Source: Ligula intestinalis | Lineage: Eukaryota > Platyhelminthes > Cestoda > Diphyllobothriidea > Diphyllobothriidae | DNA length: 64,000 nucleotides | NCBI GenBank assembly: GCA_036362985.1 | Contig: JAYGXS010000003.1 | Span: 49,088,941 to 49,152,940 of the forward strand | Direction of reading: 5' to 3' | In this document: piece after piece, positions 12,701-20,890 of the stretch | Numbering within the stretch: position 1 is the stretch's first letter | Layout: each line of letters opens with the position of its first letter | The notes under the pieces: generated by a model | The model's input: only the letters and a program-made list of their open reading frames with translations | Database searches by the model: none | What the model was told of the DNA's origin: nothing | Translations under genes and position numbers: made by a program

Positions 12701-15700
12701 ATTGACATTGATGCATGTCAAATAAATAGTCAAAATACATCCTTCAAGTTAGGCGTCGATATATTCAAATAGTGAAAGTCGACGAAGGTATGGGAGAGTT
12801 AGATTACTCTATAGTAGAAGCCATCGCCAGTTAACTTAATGCCTCCCCAGACTTCCTATATCTGTAATTTGAACCTGTATTCTTTAGTCATCCAGTATTA
12901 TTAAGTTTAATGCTCTACGATGGAGCCACAGGCCACAACCACATGGTCTATAAAAAAAGGAATCCCGGAAACTATTTTTTTATGGGGCTCAAAGTTTTTC
13001 ACAATGCTCATAGTAATCAGTTTTTATGTATCTTTTCCTTGTAAAGACGAAGTTTTTTTTATTTCTTACTTGCTTACTTCCAGAGTTTGTTCCTCATGAG
13101 TGTGATGGTTTATGGTAGACTTACCTTCAAAACAACCTCTGGCATTTACGAGTATCCTGGATACGCGACTGTACTTGGATGGCTCCTCGCTTCCTGCAGC
13201 CTTATTTTCATACCCATTGTCGCAGTCTACCGGATATGTCAAGAGAAAGGCCCTCTTTTAAAGGTAGGAATTTGCACTTTTTGCAAAAAACGCAGGTTTC
13301 CATTTACGGCAATTTACGATTTGGTAAAAACAGACAAAGGTTCCGCAACTTCCCATTAATAATTTTAAACGATAAAATGGCGATAATATGTTTGCTTTCG
13401 ATAAATTATCATCAGGTCTGTGCATATTTGTATCGTTACTAATTAAATAAACTACTGAAGAAGAAGCGATCACTGGAACAAGAGTTTTAGTGTCCTGACG
13501 TTTCGGATTCCGTCGGGAATCCGAAACGTCAGGACAATAAAACTCTTGTTCTAGTGATCGCTTCTTCTTCGGAACTGCTTCCTGGACTCCGGATATTCTC
13601 CTCTATTGGGAATCTCTTTGGGCGCGATGCGCTCCAATCGGGTCATCGGTGGGAAACATTTGCCATTCAAGATTCATCTACTTATGCACAGATTCGATTC
13701 CTGCGCAGGTGCCTCGACAACAATGTGTGACCAAAATGTTTTTCGTACAGACCTCCGGTTAATACAGAGTTGGCGGGACGCAAAGACTTTAAATCAACTA
13801 CTCTTGACTACGAGGTCGGACGGAAGCATTCAACGTAGATTTTATCGTATGAAGATGTGATCGGTAAAATATATCCCTTTTTGGAGGTCCATACGTTTAA
13901 AATTCGAAAATAATTTAGAACGGCATCTGATGCGAAAAGGATCTGCTAAATCAATAGCATGAAAGAAAAGCTTAAGGTTGTAGAATACGTTTTTCGATAA
14001 AAATGGGTATTCTTGGCGATGTATTGCTAAGAACATGGCCGAAAGACCACCAAAGCCCTCGGTATTAATAACAGAGGAGAAACGAATTTTCCTTAGGGTC
14101 CCATTCCAAGGGGACATGTCAAGCGGTTTTCTAAGAAAGCGCCTTAGTCAAGCTGCAGCAAAAATGTTTCCAGCAGCCAACTCCCATGTACTGATTTCAA
14201 ATACTCCCATTCTATACAGAGGGATCAATGACAAACTGCCAGTCCAGACCACCTTTATGGGCATTTATTTATCTGCTCCTGTGGGGCAGAATATATTTGT
14301 CACACGAGCCGGCTTTTGTCCAAAAGAGAACGAGAATATCGTCTAGCATGGTGACAGGAAGGGCCAAATTAACAGTTCGGTTCTAACGTATATGCTAGAT
14401 TCAACTCATTGCGTGGATACCAGAGAGAGCTTACGAGTGATCTACAAGGTGCCTTTGATTTATTCAAAATTCCTTGGACAGCGTCTGCTGGCTACGGTGG
14501 ACGCGGCTGCCAATAGGCTACACAACTCAGTCCTGTACGCCCCAACGAACTTCGTGACGGCACCGCAGGTCACATTATCGATAGTGGCCAATTAAACCAA
14601 CCGCAGCTTATCACATTTCTCAGTTGCCAGTCTGCTCCCCGACGCTGATCAGATTTAAACAAGGCGAAGATCACGAGTTGAGCAGAATTTATTGACGTCA
14701 TAAACTTTCGTGACCTCTAATTCATCTGCAAACGGTTATTGCCTGTTAATATATTAAATTAACTGTCCAATTAAAAGGGTGAATCTCAATAAGTAAATAA
14801 GATGGGAAAAATATGGGTGCATTTTGAGGGATGGAAGAAGGGCAGGTAATTATCATAGCAAGGCAGTTCAAGTTACAGTGAAAGCCTGTGAAGTGTAATT
14901 AAAGGAGGGGGGGGGCAAAGTACAGAGCAGCAGTCGGTCATAACGGGAGGAGGGAGAAGGCGTGAGAAGGGTTGAGGTGATCGATCGTTACCACGGCAGT
15001 TCGAGATTGATCACATGATACAGCTGCTTACAGAGTTCTGGTTTTCCTCTGCGTATTGCAGCGGCCTCGGCAAATCGTAGGAGACGTCCGGTCGCCACCC
15101 GAAGTACGATCTTAAACGCGGTCTTTTTGTCAACTGTATGGCCAGCATCCACTAAGTGCTTTGTGATTGAACTCTTAGGCATTTTATTTTCCGCCCTGTG
15201 TAACCACTTCGACATATGTCTATGTGCTCGGCATAGAGGTCACGAAATTTAATGACGTCAAGCTATTCTGCTCAACTCGTGAGCTTGGCTTTGTTCAAAT
15301 TTTTTCCGAGAAAACAATGTTTTGATTTGCTAATCAGATTGTTACCCCCAAGTCCTCCCCCCCTCCCACCGACCCTAAACAGGCCTGAAGAAAATTCATC
15401 GAAAGCAAATGTATGCTGGTGAGTTTAACTTATGAAACAAAGTAAATAAAAACGCCTTTGCTGGAACTTAAAAAGGTGCTTCATTTTTTGGCTATGCACT
15501 AAACACGGCCAATAACTATCTGGTCCCCAATTAACATAACTCAAACCGAGTTTGAGCGGAAAGAAGGCGTTGCAAGAATTAATCAGTCCTCCTAAATGTA
15601 TGCTTATCATATGCTGTTTCTTAATTATCACAGAGACTCCGGATTCTTTGCAAACCTAACTTACCAGAAGTTCCAGAAAACAATCACGCAGCGAAGAAGG

Positions 15701-15744
15701 GCGGTAGTCCATTTACACAGGACAGTTCCTCGGCTTCACTTTGA
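1171..15744 (+). CDS. SLC6 family sodium/chloride-dependent transporter, 3' part of gene (span of five exons)
   Basis: The spliced exons 1171-1408, 6484-6621, 10191-10290, 13084-13263 and 15634-15744 encode TM7 to the C terminus of an SLC6 transporter. These are plasma-membrane proteins that import amino-acid-type transmitters or osmolytes with Na+ and Cl-. The EL4 motif GPGLAFVAYP and the TM8 motif LGLDSQ (Na2-site region) are intact. 'VEGFVTAAVDMFP' and 'GGIYVFQLFDYF' favour the GABA/taurine/betaine branch over glycine or monoamine carriers. All introns have GT..AG borders and compatible phases, except that the 10290 exon ends one base into a codon while 13084 starts in phase 0. An exon of 3n+2 bases for EL5/early TM11 is therefore missing from my reading. 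5' exons (TM1-6) lie left of the window. Introns are 2.4-5 kb and packed with repeats. Substrate cannot be decided because the TM1, TM3 and TM6 residues are absent. Confidence 0.9.
1409..1832. other. SLC6 intron, no feature recognised
   Basis: Unique-looking intron sequence; no repeat match within the window and no coding signal was seen. Confidence 0.5.
1833..2641. repeat. Long inverted repeat (~350-430-bp arms) carrying PLE 3' tail
   Basis: The left arm (about 1833-2180) and right arm (about 2217-2641) are imperfect reverse complements around a ~36-bp spacer. Matching landmarks are the GCGAGAGGA block, GAATTCGTAC/GTACGAATTC, TAGTATACTGGAC and GGATGTTTTGG. The inner arm read on the minus strand gives 'YLEAACIRRSKLSLC', the C-terminal signature of flatworm PLE reverse transcriptases. 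Each arm thus looks like a PLE tail running outward. The structure lies in an SLC6 intron, so the transcript could form a long hairpin. Confidence 0.8.
2642..4184. other. SLC6 intron; degenerate GTTAAGGGT-type low complexity at 2640-2745
   Basis: The first ~100 bases are rich in variants of TTAGGGT/GTTAAGTTTAGG, a degenerate low-complexity type also seen at 8780-9060 and 16580-16745. I recognise nothing in the rest. Confidence 0.4.
4185..4260 (+). repeat. R3 MITE-like repeat, short fragment
   Basis: CCTGAGCTTTCGAACTCTTA and the following CGTCAGAGAT match the start of the R3 repeat at 30530-30575 and the reverse complement of 6190-6230. Confidence 0.5.
4534..5028 (-). mobile_element. PLE fragment A: RT C-terminus plus GIY-YIG endonuclease (two frames)
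   Basis: Read on the minus strand, 5028-4738 gives 'NGYPKEFINQFL', 'LPYIKDVSE' and 'EFAHRPKTTMRSRVMK', the linker typical between the PLE reverse transcriptase and its GIY-YIG domain. It continues into 'YGVGYRIQCLSC' (GIY strand). After a frame break, 4728-4534 gives 'HEQKLAVRRGD', 'VTAHNSETGHELNF' and 'SRELIEAW', the endonuclease C-terminal half. The YIG strand is destroyed at the break, so it is a dead copy. It abuts fragment B in the opposite orientation. Confidence 0.88.
5050..5436 (+). mobile_element. PLE fragment B: GIY-YIG endonuclease with stops and a frameshift
   Basis: The plus strand reads 'ERIAAELGVGIAHRP', a stop, then 'DPSEQSSVVYRKPCLNCP'. After a one-base shift comes 'NYTGLTGNLLGSR' (YIG-type strand), 'LTVRRGDALSQVAV', another stop and 'FNFAVMRLIAYSNSKTG' with 'RESIEGWASYDNSANR'. 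It is the same domain as fragment A but clearly a different subfamily. It is inactivated by at least two stops and one frameshift. Confidence 0.88.
5437..6009. other. SLC6 intron, nothing recognised
   Basis: Open frames of 94-114 codons overlap here, but none resembles a family I know. Confidence 0.4.
6010..6285 (-). repeat. R3 MITE-like repeat copy (single arm)
   Basis: Its reverse complement aligns over its whole length with 30500-30790. It shares TTTTATTCTTCTGAGCTTTCG, an 'AGCCAATCAA' block, a purine-rich middle and a GCGGGCGCCAGC-type end. It lacks the second inverted arm present in the 30.5-kb copy. No coding capacity. Confidence 0.7.
6484..6621 (+). CDS. SLC6 exon: TM8 end, IL4, TM9
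   Basis: Acceptor TTGCAG and donor GTAAGC; phase 0 at both ends; 46 codons. The residues FVGVEGFVTAAVDMFP follow directly on the LGLDSQ of the previous exon. IL4 has 'ARRNR', and TM9 ends LLMVTN, which joins to GGIYVFQ of the next exon exactly as in the family. Confidence 0.93.
6660..6782 (+). repeat. (TCA)n microsatellite interrupted by a 10-N gap
   Basis: TCA triplets run from about 6660, with N at 6707-6716, to about 6782; one CGT variant interrupts them near the right end. The tract starts about 40 bases after the donor of the preceding SLC6 exon. The Ns are an assembly gap, so true length is unknown. Confidence 0.95.
7029..7850 (+). repeat. R2 dispersed ~0.8-kb repeat, copy 1
   Basis: It aligns collinearly with 43905-44690 over landmarks such as CCCTCATTCGCTTCAATAAG, CACTGTCTACCCTCACTCA, TGACTGTTTTGTAAGTC, GTCTCAACAAGGAGTTTGAA and CTCTATCCATCAAGCTGTAC. 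There is no long conserved open frame, so it is non-coding or very old. Class is unknown. Confidence 0.8.
7861..9240. other. SLC6 intron; CCTAA-like degenerate tract at about 8780-9060
   Basis: The tract is rich in AACCTTAAACC, GACCCTAA and CTAACTGTAAACC variants, resembling decayed telomere-like repeats but with no perfect array. ACGTCCGATTCTA occurs twice in it. The rest is unrecognised. Confidence 0.45.
9249..9338 (-). repeat. tRNA-derived SINE head (S1 family)
   Basis: On the minus strand an A-box-like GGCTCAATTGGGTAGAG (9309-9325) and a perfect T-arm GTGGGTTCGAATCCCAC (9261-9277) are spaced as in a tRNA. The acceptor ends do not pair well, so this is a SINE head or tRNA pseudogene, not a functional tRNA. 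Confidence 0.7.
9455..9580 (+). repeat. tRNA-derived SINE (S1 family), opposite orientation
   Basis: A-box GTTTAATGGTAGAGCG (around 9473-9490) and a B-box-like TTTGTTCGACCCC (9518-9532) are followed by the body GAGGTCACGAGTTTTTCACA. That body recurs at 10900-10945. It is inverted relative to the 9249-9338 copy about 120 bases away. Confidence 0.65.
9581..10190. other. SLC6 intron, AT-rich, nothing recognised
   Basis: No repeat or coding signal beyond the splice acceptor TTTTTTGTAG at the right end. Confidence 0.4.
10191..10290 (+). CDS. SLC6 exon: TM10
   Basis: Acceptor TTTTTTGTAG, donor GTAAGT. It encodes GGIYVFQLFDYFVGCR and 'FFECVVIGFMY' plus one base of a Gly codon (phase 1 end). Gly-Gly-x-Tyr-Val-Phe-Gln-Leu-Phe-Asp is a hallmark of SLC6 TM10. 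Confidence 0.93.
10880..10960 (+). repeat. S1 SINE remnant
   Basis: B-box-like GTCTGGTTCAAAATCCC is followed by CGCCGAGGCCATCGAG and TTTTTTCACAATTGGGTCAA, matching the body of the 9455-9580 SINE. Confidence 0.55.
11259..11330 (+). repeat. 72-bp perfect direct repeat, copy 1
   Basis: Identical by eye to 12629-12700, from AGTCTACTAGAG to TGCCTTGACA. Flanks differ on both sides. Confidence 0.9.
12445..12623. repeat. 179-bp duplicated block with near-perfect palindrome, copy 1
   Basis: The block is nearly identical to 13409-13587, with two differences seen. Inside it, arms 12493-12547 and 12551-12606 are reverse complements around a GTC loop, with a few mismatches. The right half reads GGGAATCC-GAAACGTC-AGGAC-AATAAAA and ends TCTTCGGAACTGCTTCCTGG, which is the R1 terminus. 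The left half is the same sequence inverted. Confidence 0.9.
12629..12700 (+). repeat. 72-bp perfect direct repeat, copy 2
   Basis: Identical to 11259-11330. Here it starts only five bases after the end of the palindrome block, whereas copy 1 has no palindrome beside it. Confidence 0.9.
13084..13263 (+). CDS. SLC6 exon: TM11 end to TM12
   Basis: Acceptor TTCCAG, donor GTAGGA; 60 codons in phase 0. The segment FLMSVMVYGRLTF then 'GIYEYPGYATVLGWLLA' and 'FIPIVAVYRICQEKGPLLK' matches the TM11/EL6/TM12 part of SLC6 proteins, including the 'YP..a..lGW' motif. Copy 2 of the palindrome block starts 145 bases after its donor. Confidence 0.9.
13409..13587. repeat. 179-bp duplicated block with palindrome, copy 2
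   Basis: Arms 13457-13511 and 13515-13570 flank a GTC loop; see copy 1 at 12445-12623. Copy 2 is the more perfect palindrome (CGGATTCC on the left where copy 1 has CTGATTCC). Confidence 0.9.
14035..14595 (+). mobile_element. PLE fragment C: RT C-terminus to element C-terminus
   Basis: Frames read 'EEKRIFLRVPFQGDMSSG', 'PAANSHVLISNTPILYRG' and 'INDKLPVQTTFMGIYL', then a stop at 14344. They continue with 'LDSTHCVDTRESLRVIYK' and 'QRLLATVDAAANRL'. These are the C-terminal RT/linker and terminal segments of cestode PLEs. The GIY-YIG core between them is badly decayed, so the copy is dead. Sense matches the host gene. Confidence 0.85.
14672..15285. repeat. Inverted repeat pair enclosing PLE fragment D
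   Basis: TTGAGCAGAATTTATTGACG and the following TCATAAACTTTCGTGACCTC (about 14677-14717) are inverted at 15233-15283 (GAGGTCACGAAATTTAATGA to GAATAGC/GAGTTGAGC). The two arms enclose about 0.5 kb including PLE D. They could be terminal repeats of that element. Confidence 0.75.
14988..15215 (-). mobile_element. PLE fragment D: endonuclease tail
   Basis: Minus-strand 'ENKMPKSSITKHLVDAGH' then 'FKIVLRVATGRLLRFAEA' and 'AIRRGKPELCKQL' is the last ~70 residues of a PLE ORF ending in a natural stop. It lies tail-to-tail with fragment C and belongs to another subfamily. Confidence 0.85.
15634..15744 (+). CDS. SLC6 last exon: cytoplasmic C-terminal tail and stop
   Basis: Acceptor ATTATCACAG; phase 0 follows exactly from the 13263 end. 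It encodes RLRILCKPNLPEVPENNH then 'AAKKGGSPFTQDSSSASL' and a TGA at 15742-15744. The juxtaposition 'GPLLK-RLRILCKP' reproduces the family pattern 'kGtl..Rl..l..P' after TM12. The frame is otherwise uninformative, so this rests on splice phase and the tail motif. A possible AATAAA lies far downstream at 16069-16074. Confidence 0.75.
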   Translation, partial: RLRILCKPNLPEVPENNHAAKKGGSPFTQDSSSASL

Positions 15745-17500
15745 TTCTCTCTTAGCTCCCATTTTCCTGGTGTGTATATGGGGTTCCCTTATAAAAAAAT
15801 ATATTTACTTGTGTTAGTTTGGGTAACCTTCTCACTCGTTCTGTATTAGGTGTTCATATTGTTGTCTGAAGTAAATTAACTGACCTGCCGGTATCCATTC
15901 CCATTCGCCCTACTATATAGGTCCATTCGAATTAACAAAATCTTGATTCGCGCTAAGGAGCTATGCAGCCATTCTCCTTGCTGGTGTGGTAGACAAATAA
16001 GCCAATTGTGACTTAGACAGTGAAGATACCACGATCCCACCACAACCCAAGGTCAGTTCCCATGCATAAATAAAACGGAAATACTCATTTTAAATACTGT
16101 GGAGCCTAATATGACGAGCAGCCCTATCTAAGTCTATTTCAGGTAACGAGCGAGTCACTCGCAGAAAATTTGCATTGATTGACAAGCTGCCGCTCAGTTA
16201 ACGAGTTGTTAGTGTGTGTTTGTGTGCCTGTGTCTGCCATTGGGTCTTGCTCCTAGGGCGTGGGTCATCGGCCACCAGCAGCCAATCGGTGAAATACAGC
16301 AGGTTAATCGGCCAGGTTTCGTAAAACGAGCGTTTCACGAGACGAACTCAGTGTTGTAATGGATTAAACTCGTGTAACGACGTTCTACTGTAAAAGGTAA
16401 ACTCCAGAAAGCAGTTTAGAAGAAGTGCTCGCTAGAGAGAGACGTCTATTCGATGGAATCCGGCCACCTTGAAGTCTGAAGGGATCCAAAGTAAGAAGCA
16501 TTAGTTATAGGGTCCACTAAACTTGAAGCGCGAAATGACCGCCCCGCAGGGCTGACCCTGCACATACTTTCAGAAACGGGCAATATTCCTACATCCTAAC
16601 GTAAGGCCTGATATCAACTCAAACCATAGCCACAAATTTCACGCCAACCCTACAGTCAACACTAGCCCTGATCTTAATATCAAACTGACCCTTGACGCTA
16701 AACTTAAATTTACCCCTAATCAAACTCATAAATTAAACCATACCTTTCCCGGAACTAGGTACAGACACCTGTATTGCTGACGGTTTTTGTTCTCATATCC
16801 TTTAAAGGCTGCCATAAAAATAATTCTTATCAGAAATTATTATGCAATCTGTGCAACAGCATGAGCCACGATATCTCCGAGTTGGGGTTCCCTTGCCTGC
16901 GGTGCACTGACACGCACAATGATGTCCTCACCCCCATTTTCGGGGCTGAAACTTTGCAAGCAAACGCCACTTAAATTAGTGCGCCAATTGTCCCTGTACT
17001 TATCATGCCTCTAAACCAAAATGACACCATCGACGACTGGACAGCGGATGGTGCAGCAATTTTTGATCCGAATACATCTAACGCACCAATTATGACAATT
17101 AGTGGTGAGCGTGAGACCTGTTACTTGTAGCAGATATGCTGTGGCATGGCAGCTTCATTCAATGACTACTGCGCTCTTGTGGTAGCATCAGTCGTGACTG
17201 CTGCTCTCTTCAAATGACGTCGTTACGCCTCTTCTAAGGCCTCTTGTGGTCCCCTATCTAATGCATTTGTTGTTAAGTATTGACGTCCCTTTTTCCGTTG
17301 AGAGCAGTCTACGGAAACGAAAGAAAGCGACTTTTTTAGTTGAGTCAGACATGATAGGTAGGAATGCCGCTACACCGACGGTGTATAAACCACCTCAGCA
17401 AGCAAAACCTTTTTTCTCCAACAGTTTATACGTTACCCGCCAGACATGTTAGTTTCTACTGTAGTTAAAGGTCACTCACGTAGCCTGAACAGTAAAATTG
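15745..17500. other. 3' flank of SLC6; degenerate CCTAA-type tract at 16580-16745
   Basis: Nothing coding was recognised. CCAGAAAGCAGTTTAGAAGA near 16406 resembles an R1 edge. Confidence 0.4.
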
Positions 17501-20500
17501 TGAAGTATTGACCCCCAGTACGTGCAAGTTCCTGGTTGCGTAAGCAAGGTAACAAAGAGTGCATAGACAAGATTAATTTATATTAAAAAATTTGTTACAT
17601 TTAAATGTTTCAGCAGTTTTATTTCAGACCTTAGCCAGGATTAAAATAATTTACTTGCTCTTGTTTATAGCTATAGGGATTTACTCTGACGATTATTTAA
17701 CATCCTATTTTGGTAGAAACTGAAGATGGTTCGCGATTCTTAATAAGGAACAGAAAACGTGTACGTTTCTAAAATTTGACACAATTGTTGAAAATAACTG
17801 AAAGTTCTTGTTGATTGTCCATTATGTTTAAAACATTGCCCTTTTTACATCAATGAGTAGACAAAAGCTGTCGGTGATGGAGAAGAAACAGATAACGAAA
17901 CTTCCAGACAATTGCGTCATCGCCTTATTAAGTAAAGGGAGCAGGAAGACCCGCGACTCTGTCTCATATTCGTCATCTTGAAAATCAGAATGTTTTCCAT
18001 AAGTTACTATCCTACATACAAATTTCAAAACTATTAGATTTCAGTCACTCATGATACTCTTTGGAAGCAAAGGTAGGAAATTTATAGGCAGTTCTACAGA
18101 GACCAGCAACTACTATGTGAAGGCAAAAGGAAGGGTGGTGGGATGAATAAAAATACCTACTCCAATATAACATGTACAAGTTCGCTTGGTAAGGAATTTG
18201 CCGTTTTTTGAAATGAAATTAATACTCTGCTTCCCGCAGATTGGCCAGATGAAGAGGTAAATGCAGACGACTACCGGACGCAAAGTAATAAAGTATATCT
18301 ACCTATTCATCTATTGATTACTAAAACAAATAAACTAGACTAACAATTGGCGTATCGTAGACAACATTATTAATGACTGTTAGGGCTGAAACTCATACGA
18401 AATGCCGAAATTTGCAAATGAATGATAATCCCTCGCAAACTTGTAATAAAGCATGTACAAAAACTTTGAAATATAAAGGACTAATCTTGGGCAAATTTAT
18501 AACTCATAAAAAATTAAAAAAAGTACTTAGTGGTTTTTTTGAAATATCAACCTTTCTAACGAAGCCTCGAGTTCCAGAGGTGTGAAAAGTAGCTATAAGG
18601 GGAACGAAAATCTCCAGGTGAAGTCGTAACCAGATCAACTGCTTTATATTAAATTAACTTTCCCTTCATTAAATTTTTATATAGATATTTCAGGTGTTGG
18701 ATAAGTTTTGATCGCCCTCAAAATTCTGGCTAACCTTTCAAACTTTTCCGTCTACTTAGCCTTTCTTCCATTAATGAAGATTAGGTTCGACGCATAAATC
18801 ATAACCTTTAACCTTTAGCATGAGATAAAAACATTAACCAAAAACCGGATTTTTGCATATAAGTTCTTATGAATATGGCCACGTGCCCCATATGTAAAAA
18901 TTTTCCGAAACACCAAAAAGACCATCCACAATAACATTCTGCTATTGTCATGCCTAAGATCAATTAAAAACCTTATATTAAGGTTCACTCTCTGTAAAAT
19001 ACACTGTTATAAGGGATTAACCTGACGAATATCTGGGCATATTGCCTCTTTCCAAGGAAATGTCTATGTTTAAATGAAGCATTCGTGTTAACGTTCTAAT
19101 TTATCTGAAAATAAATTACGCAATTTTGGCCGAAAATAAAAGAACCCATATTTCATATAATATTGAAACATTAAGAGCCCCATTCTTAGACTGAAAAGGC
19201 AAAAATTGGCCGAATATATACTAAGGTGTTACGAAAACTGTAAATATTATTTCTATTCCGTCTCTAAATTGCGCATTAGCGGACATTACATTGTACATAT
19301 CATTTTTTATATTTCTAAACACGATAAAATAAATGCCTTGGGCTTACGGTCCGAATGTCCAAAACAACACTGTCAACATTTTTATTCTTGTAAGTATGTG
19401 CATTTCACATTTGCAGGTAAAGTTTTCAATATGTGAAAACTAAACACATTTTAGCAACAGCCCAAGAGATAACGGAACAGATTATGCAGTTCCAAACTAT
19501 CAAATTGCTCGTTCGATATTGCTCTTTACGCATTGTACTACTGTTGATCACTAACTTTCTTGCAGTTTCGATAAGATTATATCTGAACCCAAAACCTAAA
19601 TTTGAAATGCCTTGTATGCTTCTACTCTTCTCGTTTTTTGTTATTTTACACCTCTCAAAATTTTAATATTAAAAAGAGAACGTATGCGAACAGTTTAAAA
19701 TTTTCATGAGATCAAACCAATTCCTGAATTATTGGTATTTCCGATCTTTCGAAAAGCCCAGATTATTTCGTCTGATGTACTTGACGAATACCAACGCAGG
19801 GCAGTTTTCAGTGTCTTTATGCCCTTATTTTTAATGTTATACACATGAGTCCAGTAAAAAGACCATAGTATGACTAAAATACACGTGGTTTTCTTAATAG
19901 TTAAACCATTTTTTTCAACTAAACCTTTTCAGTCTACATAGATTATCAAGATTTACAATTGTTCAACCTCTCAGTGAAAATTTGGCGAGCCTTCGGAGAA
20001 AATGGTCACCCGCGCAACTTTGGCAACCTGTGCATGTGCAAACCAGAGATGGGATCGACTCTAAATTTTGGTGAGCCCCCATGTACCTCGGAACAGGCCC
20101 TCAGTCGCAGCTACTTAGATTTGGAGTCGCACACAGAGAGGAGGCAACCATTAGTACGGACAAATGAAAACAAAAAGACCGACTGCCCGCATTAATAATG
20201 TCCGGGGTCGTTTATCGGATCTTATGCAGTTGCAAGCATGGCAACTGTGGGGAAGAAACTGGAAGACGGCTCCCAACATACGGCAGCAGTTCGGGGATCT
20301 GACACCAACTTTCAGGGTGCAGCTACTTGGGCCAGTCCCGGCAACACCTTCAAATTCGAATAGGCCGACATTCTCGTGAGAGAGGACAATCGTATAAGCG
20401 GCGAGGTGCTTGTGTCATGATTCACGGGCCCCTAGTTTATTAACGTGGACGATGACCTCATCACTCCATATCTGGTGCCCAGACTAAATTTTGCCAAGAT

Positions 20501-20689
20501 GATTATCCACTCAGGGAGCGCTGAAATGAATACCGTTTTTGTCGGTGATGAGTCAGGTGACCGATCAGTCCTTAAACCACCATCCAACAAGTGTGAGGAA
20601 ATTTGGGTGATTGAGGCGTCGAATGCCCGCCACCAAACAATTTTTGTACCAAAGGGCAAACATTTTCGATGAAGCGGCAGTCGTTTCTT
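17501..20689. other. AT-rich block, no recognised gene
   Basis: Long runs of A/T with short frames of 66-78 codons that look like chance. Composition differs from the PLE-rich flanks. I see no repeat shared with the rest of the window. Confidence 0.4.
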
Positions 20690-20890
20690 GTCATAGGTAT
20701 GTAAAAGTATAGCAAATATGCTAGCGTAGCGACTGCATCGTATAAATATTGCAATACCCTGCGTGTGTGCATTACTTGTACCTGATACCTCGCTTTGATT
20801 TTGAGTTCGAACATGAATCTGAAACTTCAGATGAATTAATTTTTGTTCCAACTATTGCGTCTAATTCATCTTGACTGTTTTCTAAAACTC
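20690..20890. repeat. R1 partial copy
   Basis: GACTGCATCGTATAAATATT with GCAATACCCTGCGTGTGTGC parallels the TATA-like part of R1 at 390-430 and 51296-51340. Confidence 0.45.

Larger units (their letters stand above)
10291..13083. other. SLC6 intron interval in which the EL5/TM11 exon should lie
   Basis: By phase an exon of 3n+2 bases (about 101 nt in vertebrate homologues) with an 'RFYDDIEDMIG'-like start and Trp-rich TM11 is expected. I examined the Trp-codon clusters and candidate AG..GT segments and found none. The interval holds an S1 SINE remnant, one 72-bp direct repeat pair and one of the two palindromes. Confidence 0.5.
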
